Assembly: GCA_015661005.1 (NCBI GenBank) | Contig: JACTTX010000009.1 | Span: forward strand, 1 to 56,125 | Direction: 5' to 3' | Length of the DNA: 56,125 nt | Origin: Candidatus Magasanikiibacteriota bacterium | GTDB taxonomy: Bacteria; Patescibacteriota; Patescibacteriia; Magasanikbacterales; JACTTX01 | Shown: in pieces, positions 28,076 to 36,713 of the stretch | Layout: each line of letters begins with the position of its first letter | Numbering within the stretch: the stretch's first letter is position 1 | Notes under the pieces: generated by a model | Databases searched by the model: none | Told to the model about the DNA's origin: nothing | Seen by the model: the letters and a program-made list of their open reading frames with translations, nothing else | Position numbers and translations under genes: made by a program

Positions 28076-29047
28076 TTAAGTCGATAATTTTTGCGCCGCC
28101 TCCAGCACTTTTCCCACCTCGGCCAAACTTGTGACGCGAACCGCCTGATTGCGCAAATCCCGCGCCTTGGCGAGTCCTTTGAAATACCAACTCAAGTGCT
28201 TGCGAAAACTGACAATTCCGCCCGGCCCATAATGAGCAACGTGAAGTTCAGCGTGTCGCAAAATAACGCGGCGCTTGGCAAAAATATCCGGTTGGGTTAA
28301 GACACGCCCGTGCGTCAAAAGTTCCCGCGCCTGCTTAAAAATCCACGGATTTCCCAAGGCGCCGCGGGCGATCAAAACACCGGCGGCGCCGGTGGCGGCC
28401 AAAGCCGCCCAAACTTTTTCCGGCGTATTAATATCACCATTCGCCAAAACCGGAATTTTCACCTGCGCTCGGGCGCGTCCGATCATTTCCCAATCCGATA
28501 CACCGCTATAATTCTGCGTGCGCGTGCGGCCGTGAATGGTGATGAGCGCCGCCCCGGCATCCTCCAAAATTTTTACAAATTCCAAACATTCATCGGGACG
28601 GGACCAGCCCAGACGAATTTTTACGGAAACTGGAACATTAACCGCGGAGCAAACCGCCCGCACAATTTTCGCGGCCAGTGGCGGATCTTTCATCAAACAA
28701 GCGCCGTTAAAATTGGAGACCATTTTGTAGACCGGACAACCCATATTTATATCAATGCCGTCCGGAGAAAACTTCTCCATAATTTTTGCCGCCGCTTCAG
28801 CCATCACCTCCGGGTCATTGCCAAAAATCTGCTGGATGATCGGCCGCTCCACGTCATCAAACGCCGCCATTCCCCAAGTTTTTTCATTTTCACGAAAAAT
28901 GGCCTCGGATGAGACCATTTCTCTAAAAACAACTGCCGCGCCGATCTCTTTTACAATCCGGCAAAACGGCGAATCCGTCATATCCGCCATTGGCGAAAGC
29001 GCGATAATCGGACGCGGGAACGCTGCCCAGGAAAATTTACTCGTCAT
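28076..29047 (-). CDS. dus: tRNA-dihydrouridine synthase
   Basis: LSPMADMTDSPFCRIVKEIGA, DGIDINMGCPVYKM, ITIHGRTRTQNYSG, VLANGDI, GVLIARGALGNPWIF. Confidence 0.94.
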   Translation of the reverse strand: MTSKFSWAAFPRPIIALSPMADMTDSPFCRIVKEIGAAVVFREMVSSEAIFRENEKTWGMAAFDDVERPIIQQIFGNDPEVMAEAAAKIMEKFSPDGIDINMGCPVYKMVSNFNGACLMKDPPLAAKIVRAVCSAVNVPVSVKIRLGWSRPDECLEFVKILEDAGAALITIHGRTRTQNYSGVSDWEMIGRARAQVKIPVLANGDINTPEKVWAALAATGAAGVLIARGALGNPWIFKQARELLTHGRVLTQPDIFAKRRVILRHAELHVAHYGPGGIVSFRKHLSWYFKGLAKARDLRNQAVRVTSLAEVGKVLEAAQKLST

Positions 29048-29177
29048 TATCATCATCCGTATCATCACTCCCTTTACCAAACCCCAAACCGCTTTCCTCA
29101 TCATCCTCCCCCAACGGGTCTTTCTCCTTCTCCTCATCTTCCGTAAACTCGTCTTCGCTTTTTACAAAATATCCCAT
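29037..29177 (-). CDS. small acidic protein
   Basis: MGYFVKSEDEFTEDEEKEKDPLGEDDEESGLGFGKGSDDTDDDNDE, overlapping dus start. Confidence 0.5.
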   Translation of the reverse strand: MGYFVKSEDEFTEDEEKEKDPLGEDDEESGLGFGKGSDDTDDDNDE

Positions 29178-29295
29178 ATTTAGAATGATTGTTTTTCTTG
29201 TTGGACATACTACACGAGCCCAAAAATCTTTGCAAGATGTCATCAACCGGTTATCCACACCCCCTCGTAACCCCTCCGTCTTATCGGAAATCGTG

Positions 29296-30663
29296 TTATC
29301 GGAATTGAAAATATAAAAGCGCGATTACCGAAGCGGCCATAATCAGAACCGTGAGCCAAAGAAAAATATTACTTATCAAAGAATTTTTTGCACGGCCCAT
29401 AATTTTCTTGTTGTTGCCGATGACGAGCATCATGATAATCAAAGGCACGGCAATGAAACCGTTCACAACGGCGGCATAGACCAAGGCCTTAATGGGGCTC
29501 ACGCCGATAAAATTAATCAGCAAGCCAATGATGGTTGAAATGGTGATGATGCCGTAAAAACCATGTGCTTCTTTAAAGGGACGATACAGTCCGGTTTTCC
29601 ATCCGAGCGCTTCGGAAAGGGCGTAGGAAGATGAGCCGGCCAAAATTGGAACGGCCAAGAACCCCGTGCCAATTATTCCGAACGCAAAAAGATAGGAGGC
29701 AAAGCGGCCGGCAAACGGTTCCAAGGCGGCCGCGGCATCCTGGGCCGTTTCAATGGGAAGGTGTTGGGGAAAAATTACGGCGGCCGCCGTCAAGATCACA
29801 AAAAACATTACCACGTTGGACACGATCATCCCAACCGTCACATCCGAGCGCATCGCTTTGAGCTCTTCGGCGCTCGCACCGCGCCGCGCTCGCAAAGTTG
29901 TTCGGCCGGCGGCGATTTCCTCTTCCACTTCCTCTGATGCCTGCCAAAAAAACAGATAAGGAGAAATCGTTGTGCCGAAAATTGCGACCAAACTTAGGAC
30001 GAAATCCTTTTGCAGATGAAACTGCGGTATAATGAGATTTTTAGCAATGTCTGCCCAATCCGCATTGATCAAAAATCCGGTGATGACATAAGCGGCGACG
30101 GACAAAGTCAGCCATTTCAAAAACTTGGCATAGGATTTATAAGTGACAAAGACTTCTAAAATCAAAGTGATGACCGTAAAACCGAGAGCCAGAAAGATAA
30201 AAGGGAGAGGAACGATGAGTTCCGCGGCTGCGGCCATCGCGCCAATGTCAACCCCGATATTGATGGTGTTGGCCATGACTAAAAGCCAAACGGCAGAATA
30301 AAGAAGTTTTTTTGAATAAAAACGACGCAAAACACCGGCCAAGCCCTCGCCAGTTACCATACCAATACGCGCGGACGCCTCTTGCACCGCAGTCATTAGC
30401 GGCAAAGAGAAAAGAGATGTCCAAATTTGCGTTAGACCAAAAGTTGCGCCGGAGGCGGCGTAAGTGCCAATACCGGACGGGTCGTCATCAGAAACGCCAG
30501 TAATGAGCCCGGGGCCAAATGATTTAAAAAGACGCCGGACCCAGCCGATTTTTTTTTCGGGTATAACCGGCGCATGACTATGAAACTCGCCGTAGGCGGT
30601 TTCAATCGCGTGGACTTCTTTCTGCGCGTTAACGATCTTTTTAAGTTTTGCGGCGTGCTCCAT
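29296..30663 (-). CDS. Nramp-family divalent metal transporter
   Basis: GPGLITGVSDDDPSGIGTYAASGATFGLTQIW (Nramp DPGN-like TM1 variant) and multi-TM organisation. Confidence 0.85.
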   Translation of the reverse strand: MEHAAKLKKIVNAQKEVHAIETAYGEFHSHAPVIPEKKIGWVRRLFKSFGPGLITGVSDDDPSGIGTYAASGATFGLTQIWTSLFSLPLMTAVQEASARIGMVTGEGLAGVLRRFYSKKLLYSAVWLLVMANTINIGVDIGAMAAAAELIVPLPFIFLALGFTVITLILEVFVTYKSYAKFLKWLTLSVAAYVITGFLINADWADIAKNLIIPQFHLQKDFVLSLVAIFGTTISPYLFFWQASEEVEEEIAAGRTTLRARRGASAEELKAMRSDVTVGMIVSNVVMFFVILTAAAVIFPQHLPIETAQDAAAALEPFAGRFASYLFAFGIIGTGFLAVPILAGSSSYALSEALGWKTGLYRPFKEAHGFYGIITISTIIGLLINFIGVSPIKALVYAAVVNGFIAVPLIIMMLVIGNNKKIMGRAKNSLISNIFLWLTVLIMAASVIALLYFQFR

Positions 30664-30689
30664 GCCGCAAATTATAACATGTTCACGGG

Positions 30690-31304
30690 TTAGGCCATGC
30701 TAAACTTGCGGATAACAGCGCGCACTACTCCTTGGATAATTGGATCATGACAAAAGATTGGTTGCATGGAGGTGTTGGCGGGCTGAAGACGGATACGGTC
30801 ACGTTCACGATAAAACTTTTTGAGCGTGGCAAAAGCGTTATCCAGCAGAGCCACCACCACGTCACCGTTTCTTGGTGAAGGATTCCGCTCCACCACCACA
30901 AAGTCCCCGTCAAAAATACCTTCATCTATCATGGACTCGCCTTTCACCTTAAGCACATAAGAGTTGGCGCCATCCACCACAAAGTCCGCGGGCACGGCCA
31001 CGCTCTCCTGCCCCGCGTCCACTGCTTCAATGGGCTCACCAGCCGCAATGAGTCCGAGGAGCGGCAAAATCAACGCCCGTGTCATTCCAACGGCTTTAGA
31101 TGTGGGAATGAGGGAACGAGACGCCCCAGACCGCGATTGGGCCAAATAACCCTGCTCCTTGAGCGCTTCCACATGCTCATGGACGGTGGCGACGGATGAG
31201 AGACCAAACTCCGTAGCAATTTCTTCAAATGACGGGGCATAGTCATGCTGTTTAACATGATTGATAATGAAATTGAGAAGCTCCTTCTTTCTTTTGGTGA
31301 GCAT
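30690..31304 (-). CDS. lexA: LexA repressor
   Basis: N-terminal wHTH (SFEEIATEFGLSSVATVHEHVEALKEQGYL), S24 peptidase domain VKGESMIDEGIFDGDFVVVER. Confidence 0.93.
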   Translation of the reverse strand: MLTKRKKELLNFIINHVKQHDYAPSFEEIATEFGLSSVATVHEHVEALKEQGYLAQSRSGASRSLIPTSKAVGMTRALILPLLGLIAAGEPIEAVDAGQESVAVPADFVVDGANSYVLKVKGESMIDEGIFDGDFVVVERNPSPRNGDVVVALLDNAFATLKKFYRERDRIRLQPANTSMQPIFCHDPIIQGVVRAVIRKFSMA

Positions 31305-31368
31305 AGAATGATTATACCGAACAAAAACCGAAAGTCAAATCAAGGATGTGGATAAGTACTCAAAAACG

Positions 31369-31496
31369 AAGAGTGAACTGCAAATATCGTGTATGTTGAA
31401 TAGTAACCTTTAAATGTCGTGTTCTCCAAACAAGAACGCCATTTACAGGTTACTATTCAACACAAAGCAAGAACGCTTCTTGCAACTTACTGTTCC
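31369..31496. repeat. Palindromic repeat family A: nested copies (inner 31395-31461)
   Basis: Inner GTTGAATAGTAACCTttAAATGtCGtgttctccaaacaagaacGcCATTTAcAGGTTACTATTCAAC; outer GAAGAGTGAACTGCAAATATCGTG / GCAAGAACGCTTCTTGCAACTTACTGTTCC. Confidence 0.85.
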
Positions 31497-31514
31497 CCAT
31501 TGATTACTTTTCCT

Positions 31515-32213
31515 TTATCTATGATGCTTATTAATAATAATCGCTCTTGCCTTATTATATTGCCGCACCGTCGGCAACCACGGAAACAATTTGTAAGCAA
31601 ATGAAGGCAACCACCGGCTCATCTTGCCGTAGTGCGTGGAAACGCGGAATAATTCTTCCTTAATCGCGATGCCAACACTTCCTTTTTCGAGCAGGGTGAG
31701 CCAAAGATCCCAATCCTGAAAACGCCGGAGCGTTTCATCAAATCCGGGAAACGCCTCTCGGCGGATGAGTGAGGTGGTATGAATAAAATTATTAACGCGT
31801 AAAATCGCGGAATCAAAATCTGGCGCCGCCATTTTTTTAAAACCAAAACGGAAACGGCTGTAAACATAGGCCGCTGACGGATGCTCGCTTAAGGCGCGAA
31901 CCATTTTTTCTAACATTGTTGGAATCATTTGAACGTCGGCATCGCAAAAAATTACCATCTCGCCGCGAGACAACTTAAATCCGGTATTGCGCGCCACCGG
32001 AGCGCCGCTATGTTCAATCCGCTGATATTGAAGCGAGGGAAAAATTTTTCCGCACTCTTTGAGCGTGTTCTCAATCGCATCAGTTGAACCGTCATCAACA
32101 ATTATCACTTCAAAATCTTGAAACGTCTGTTTAGAAATACTTTGACAACAGGGAATTAATTCTTCCGCATGATTATAAACTGGAATGATGATGGAAATTT
32201 TCGGCGGCGTCAT
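31515..32213 (-). CDS. glycosyltransferase family 2
   Basis: ISIIIPVYNHAEELIPCCQSISKQTFQDFEVIIVDDGSTD, GEMVIFCDADVQ. Confidence 0.92.
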   Translation of the reverse strand: MTPPKISIIIPVYNHAEELIPCCQSISKQTFQDFEVIIVDDGSTDAIENTLKECGKIFPSLQYQRIEHSGAPVARNTGFKLSRGEMVIFCDADVQMIPTMLEKMVRALSEHPSAAYVYSRFRFGFKKMAAPDFDSAILRVNNFIHTTSLIRREAFPGFDETLRRFQDWDLWLTLLEKGSVGIAIKEELFRVSTHYGKMSRWLPSFAYKLFPWLPTVRQYNKARAIIINKHHR

Positions 32214-32229
32214 AATTGAGAAGTTATAA

Positions 32230-33408
32230 TTACGCCTTCCGCGTTGGCAACTCCGTCAATCGCGATTTTAGTTTTTGAACTTGGATCTCCGGCTGAAAAT
32301 CTTTTTGGTTGCGTAGACGAGCCCGCTCGCCTAAGGTGAGCGCCAACGTCGCATCGTCTTTAAGACGTGAAGTGGCCCGCACAATCTCTTCTGTTTTTTC
32401 GGGATCAACAATAATTCCGGTTTCTCCTTCAATGATGGCTTCGCCAACTCCGCCTCCCGCGCCGCCAATCGCCGGTTTGCCAAAAGCGGCGGCCTCCAGA
32501 AAAACAATGCCAAATCCTTCCACATCTTCTTTTGACTCGCGCGAAGGCATAATAAAAACGTTGGCTACCGATAGCCACTCTGCGGTCTCCAAATCCGAGA
32601 GCGGTCCGGTGAAACGAACACTGTTTTGCAAACCAAGTTCCACCACTTGGCGCCCCAAGGCGTTAATTTCCGGCCCGTCGCCGACTAAAACGTAGACCAA
32701 ATCGTGATATTTTTTAAGGATTACCGGTAAAGCGGCAATAACCGCATCAAATCCTTTGCGCTTAATCATTCGGCCAATGGAAAGCAAAATCCATTTGCGC
32801 TCCACGGCATAACGGCTCCGTAAATCATTCATTGCTGATTCCGAAACCGGAAAGCGAGCGGGCGTCAAATGAGCGCATGGATAAACCACAATGACGCGCG
32901 TTCCTATTTTGACGCGGTCGCGGGCATTGAACAATGATAAAAGATTTTTTTTAGTCGCTTCGGAATTAACGGTGATTAAATGCGCGCGACGCAAAATCAT
33001 TCGCGCCATCTGCCGTTTCCAAAAATGAGCGGCGGCGGATTTAACGTCCAGACCGTGAAGAGAAATGATGAATGGCGTGCGGCGCCACCACTTGGCCCAA
33101 AGAGCGGCGTAGCCCAAAGGCAAGAGATGGCTGACGTGTAAAAAATCTATTTTTTCTTTTTTGACAAAACGGCGGACGGCTTTGAGCGTCGGCATCCATG
33201 TCGGCCACAAAAATTTTCTCATCAACCGTTCTTTGATCACGCGGCGTCCGCTCGCATCTTTAAGTTCACCGCGCTGGCGGCGATCAGTGACATTAAGCAG
33301 TACAACAGCTTCATCAAAAGAAAATTGCGCGATGGTTGACGCGAGGGAATTACCAAGTCCGCCGATCTGCTCGGGCGGATATTCAAGAGTGAGGAAACCG
33401 ATGCGCAT
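32230..33408 (-). CDS. glycosyltransferase family 4
   Basis: ILLSIGRMIKRKGFDAVIAALP, YVLVGDGPEINAL, VEGFGIVFLEAAAFGKPAIGGAGGGVGEAI. Confidence 0.93.
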   Translation of the reverse strand: MRIGFLTLEYPPEQIGGLGNSLASTIAQFSFDEAVVLLNVTDRRQRGELKDASGRRVIKERLMRKFLWPTWMPTLKAVRRFVKKEKIDFLHVSHLLPLGYAALWAKWWRRTPFIISLHGLDVKSAAAHFWKRQMARMILRRAHLITVNSEATKKNLLSLFNARDRVKIGTRVIVVYPCAHLTPARFPVSESAMNDLRSRYAVERKWILLSIGRMIKRKGFDAVIAALPVILKKYHDLVYVLVGDGPEINALGRQVVELGLQNSVRFTGPLSDLETAEWLSVANVFIMPSRESKEDVEGFGIVFLEAAAFGKPAIGGAGGGVGEAIIEGETGIIVDPEKTEEIVRATSRLKDDATLALTLGERARLRNQKDFQPEIQVQKLKSRLTELPTRKA

Positions 33409-33420
33409 AGTTGGAGGTTA

Positions 33421-33593
33421 GAAGCTGGAAGCTGGAAGCTGGAATGTGTGGCGAGTGCGCATCTCTATTTGTTCGACATGGGTCCCGCGCATCTCTGATG
33501 ATAACACTAAGGTAGCGCAAACCCATGTCTCACAAACCCATGTCTCACAAACAGAGATGCGCACCCTTAACAACATTTTTATATTCCAGCTTC
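33421..33593. repeat. Complex palindromic repeat (outer GAAGCTGGAA/TTCCAGCTTC, inner GTGCGCATCTCT/AGAGATGCGCAC)
   Basis: Inverted arms plus tandem 15-bp unit ACCCATGTCTCACAA at 33521-33550. Confidence 0.85.
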
Positions 33594-33604
33594 TATCTTC
33601 ATAT

Positions 33605-34979
33605 TCATTTGCCATTCAACATCCTAACACCCAACTTCCGCCAAGAAACTGCCCGCAGAACAAGAATCATCGCGCCATAAATCAGCGCGCCAATCAGGGC
33701 GGCAACCAGAACATGCGTAAAGGGCTTCACCAATAAAACCGCAACGCCCATCGCTACCGTAGCGGCGCCAAGTTTGAGCCAGCCCACAAGAAGCAATCGC
33801 CATGGTATCACAAGCGGCGGCCGCGGCCCCGGTTATTCCCCATCGCGGAATAAAAAATAAATTGGCGATGAGATTAACAACCATGGTGGCGCCCATGGCC
33901 AACGTCTGGGCGTGCTGGCGATTGCAGGCATTCAAAAGCGAACCCACCGGAAAATCCAAAAAAGAAAAAATCAGCGCGGCCATTAAAAAAATCAACGCCG
34001 ACGCGGCGACACCATACTCCGGCAGAAAGGCGAACGCCAAAATTTCCTTGGCCAAGACACTGATGCCGACGGCCACCGGAAAAACAATTAAGGAAAGAGT
34101 AAAAGTGGCGCGCTCAAAAAGATGCGCCAAACGCGTTTTATCGCGAGCAAAACACTCGGACATTGCCGGATAAAGGGCGGCGGAAACGGCCATCGGGATG
34201 AATTGAAAAGCAAACGCGATTTTGTAGGGCACGCTGTAAAGTCCGACGGCGCGGCTGTCATTCAAAGTGCGCAAAAGCACCGAATCCAATCCAGAATAGA
34301 CGCGAGTGAAAATACCGGCCAGCGCAAAAGGCACGGCTTCTTTCACGATAGTCGGCAAAATGGCCATGCGCCCGACACCAAAAAGAGAAATCTTCTGCCA
34401 ATGCCAAAGTGACCAAGTTGACCACAAAACATTAAAGAGTGATCCGCCGGCCAAGGCGGCAATTAAAGTGACGAGCGGCCAATGTAAGAAAAGCGCCACC
34501 GCGCCAAATCCCAAGGTGAGCGTCTGCCCGATCACCACGCCCACGGCCTCCACTTTCAAATTTTGATGGGCGCGAAAAACGCCGTAGACCGTCAAATGCA
34601 CCGAATCAAACATCATCACCGCGCCAGCGGCGACGATCAAAATAATTTCCTCGGGACTGTAATGCTTGAGACCAATCGCGAAGAAAACGGCCAGAGCGTA
34701 AGCGCAGAGAACAAGAATTATTTTCACCCCTAGAACGGTGTGCAAAATTTCTCGGGTGCGTTCACGAGCGCGGGAAATTTCCCGAATCATGACCGGCGTC
34801 AATCCCAAATCAGCGACAATGGAAAAAATTGTCGTGAAAGCCAACGCAAAGGAGTATTTCCCTTGCTCGCCGGCGCCGAGCAAATTGGAAATGTAAGTGA
34901 AATAGACAAAAGACAGTAATTTTTGAGCAACAGAAGCGGCGCTCAAATAAAAAGCGTTTTTAGCCACCGTGGCATTCAT
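33605..34979 (-). pseudogene. polysaccharide flippase (Wzx/MATE-like), apparently frameshifted near 33800-33830
   Basis: 33624..34979 encodes the multi-TM N-terminal portion; the TM-rich C-terminus continues in 33605..33811 in another frame. Confidence 0.75.
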
Positions 34980-35053
34980 GGAGACATTGTACGCGATTTT
35001 ACGACTCGCTGAAAGCGCGAAGCGCTGTTGGCGCCATGCCCGCCAACGGAAAC

Positions 35054-35082
35054 AAAAACGCCCACTCGCGCGGGCGCTTTTT
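35054..35082 (-). terminator. Rho-independent terminator downstream of rpsI
   Basis: On minus strand: AAAAGCGCCCGCGCGAGTGGGCGTTTTT. Confidence 0.7.
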
Positions 35083-35132
35083 AGAAGTGGCGCCTTTGAT
35101 TTTTAGAAGTGGCGCCTTTGAGAGTGACACCT
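35078..35132. repeat. Tandem TTTTTAGAAGTGGCGCCTTTGA repeat
   Basis: Two direct copies, second extended to AGAAGTGGCGCCTTTGAGAGTGACACCT, identical to 49758-49788. Confidence 0.85.
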
Positions 35133-35134
35133 TT

Positions 35135-35770
35135 TTAACGCTTGGCCCATTGCGGCGCACGACGCGCGCCGCGCAAGCCGAACTTTTTACGTTCTTTCAT
35201 TCGCGGATCGCGGCGCAAATATCCCACGGCCTTCAAAACCTTGCGCAATCCTTCTTCCGTGGAAACAATGGCGCGAGCAATGGCGAGTCGCACCGCTTCC
35301 GCTTGAGCCGGTTGGCCGCCGCCCGCCACTTTGGCCGTAACGTCAACAACGCCTTCTTTTCCGGATATAGTGAGCGCCTCTTTCACGGTTTGTTGTTGAA
35401 TCCAAAATGGGAAATACGCTTCCAACGTCCGTCCGTTGATCACGATTTTCCCCGTTCCGCCGACGTAAACGCGAACGCGCGCGGCCGCTTCCTTGCGCCG
35501 CCCGACAGCGTTCACAAAAGGACGACCGACAAATTCCGCAAAAGCGGCGGCCACCACCCGTGGCGCCGTCACCACTGTTTGTCCTTCCGCCTTGAGAACG
35601 GATTTTTTCGGACCGGATTTTTTGATTACCGTCACGCGCACGCCTTTGGGCGCCACGGCCTTTGGCGTCACCGTCTTGACAGAAGGTTTCTTGGCGGCTT
35701 TCTCCACCGCGGCCTTTTCCGGCGCTTTTGTTTTGACAACTTTGTTGGATTTAAGGATTTTGTCAGCCAT
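35135..35770 (-). CDS. rpsI: 30S ribosomal protein S9 with N-terminal extension
   Basis: NAVGRRKEAAARVRVYVGGTGKIVINGR... RRDPRMKERKKFGLRGARRAPQWAKR. Confidence 0.95.
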   Translation of the reverse strand: MADKILKSNKVVKTKAPEKAAVEKAAKKPSVKTVTPKAVAPKGVRVTVIKKSGPKKSVLKAEGQTVVTAPRVVAAAFAEFVGRPFVNAVGRRKEAAARVRVYVGGTGKIVINGRTLEAYFPFWIQQQTVKEALTISGKEGVVDVTAKVAGGGQPAQAEAVRLAIARAIVSTEEGLRKVLKAVGYLRRDPRMKERKKFGLRGARRAPQWAKR

Positions 35771-35774
35771 ATTA

Positions 35775-36131
35775 TTATTTCACGATGGTGAGCCGCTTCA
35801 TCAAGTGCTTCCGCGTCCGGTTCTTTGGCAACATAAATAGAACAGCATGTTCCAACACTTCTTCCGGCCGATGCTTCATAATATCTTTGACCGGCCGCAC
35901 TTTAATGCCGCCCGGATGAGTGGTGTGATGGCGCAAAGCTTTTTGTTCAATTTTCTTTCCGCTCCAGGACATTTGCGAAACATTCACGACTTTCACGATA
36001 TCTCCATCATCAATATGCGGCGTATAAGTGGCTTTTTGTTTCCCGCGCAAAAATCCGGCCACTTCTGTGGCGATTCTTCCGACCGGTTTTCCCGTAGCGT
36101 CAATTATGTGCGTTACTCGGCTCATATTCAT
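35775..36131 (-). CDS. rplM: 50S ribosomal protein L13
   Basis: HIIDATGKPVGRIATEVAGFLRGKQKATYTPHIDDGDIVKVVN. Confidence 0.95.
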   Translation of the reverse strand: MNMSRVTHIIDATGKPVGRIATEVAGFLRGKQKATYTPHIDDGDIVKVVNVSQMSWSGKKIEQKALRHHTTHPGGIKVRPVKDIMKHRPEEVLEHAVLFMLPKNRTRKHLMKRLTIVK

Positions 36132-36157
36132 TTGATTGAAGCGTCAGCTGATTTAAC

Positions 36158-36330
36158 GTTTGAATAGTATCCTGCGAATGTCGTTCTTGTCTTATGTTGG
36201 ATAGTTGCCGACAAATGTCGTGTTGCTTTGAACAAGAACGGCATTTGCCGATTACTATTCAATATGTGACAAGAACGCCATTTGCAGGTTACTATCCAAC
36301 GTCTACGTCATTGGCAAGTAACTATCTAAA
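36158..36330. repeat. Palindromic repeat family A cluster: outer 36158-36300, nested inner 36196-36263, plus right-arm fragment 36301-36330
   Basis: GTTTGAATAGTATCCTGCGAATGTCGTTCTTGTC ... GACAAGAACGCCATTTGCAGGTTACTATCCAAC enclosing GTTGGATAGTTGCCGACAAATGTCGTG...ACAAGAACGGCATTTGCCGATTACTATTCAAT. Confidence 0.9.
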
Positions 36331-36357
36331 TAAATCATGAATCTCATTCTTCTTCAT

Positions 36358-36708
36358 TTACACCAACTCAATCATCACCGTCTCTCCTGCATCTCCCTGC
36401 CGCCGTCCGATTTTTATGATTCGCGTGTAGCCGCCAACCCGCTCCTTATACCGCGGCGCCAGCACTTCAAAAATTTTCTTGACCGGATGTTCCGTGGAGA
36501 ATTGAGATAAAAGCAATCGCCGTCCGGCTAAAGTTCCGGCCTTCCCGCGGGTAATTGCCCGTTCAACAATCGGCGCTACCGCCCGCGCCTTGGCATCCGT
36601 GGTTGTCACGCGCTCGTACAAAATCACCTGCGCCGCCAAATTCTTAAGCAGAGCCGTGCGCGGGCCGACTTTGCGATCAAGAGTAATTTTTTTCTTGCGA
36701 TGCCTCAT
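36358..36708 (-). CDS. rplQ: 50S ribosomal protein L17
   Basis: MRHRKKKITLDRKVGPRTALLKNLAAQVILYERVTTTDAKA. Confidence 0.95.
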   Translation of the reverse strand: MRHRKKKITLDRKVGPRTALLKNLAAQVILYERVTTTDAKARAVAPIVERAITRGKAGTLAGRRLLLSQFSTEHPVKKIFEVLAPRYKERVGGYTRIIKIGRRQGDAGETVMIELV

Positions 36709-36713
36709 AAAAA

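Noticed and set aside
33421-33593. Possible CRISPR array because of the 15-bp ACCCATGTCTCACAA direct repeat
   Set aside because: Only two abutting copies without spacers and no cas genes; better explained as a palindrome arm duplication.
36158-36330. CRISPR-like spacing of CAAGAACG...CATTTGC units
   Set aside because: Units alternate in orientation and form nested hairpins; no uniform spacer length, no cas genes.
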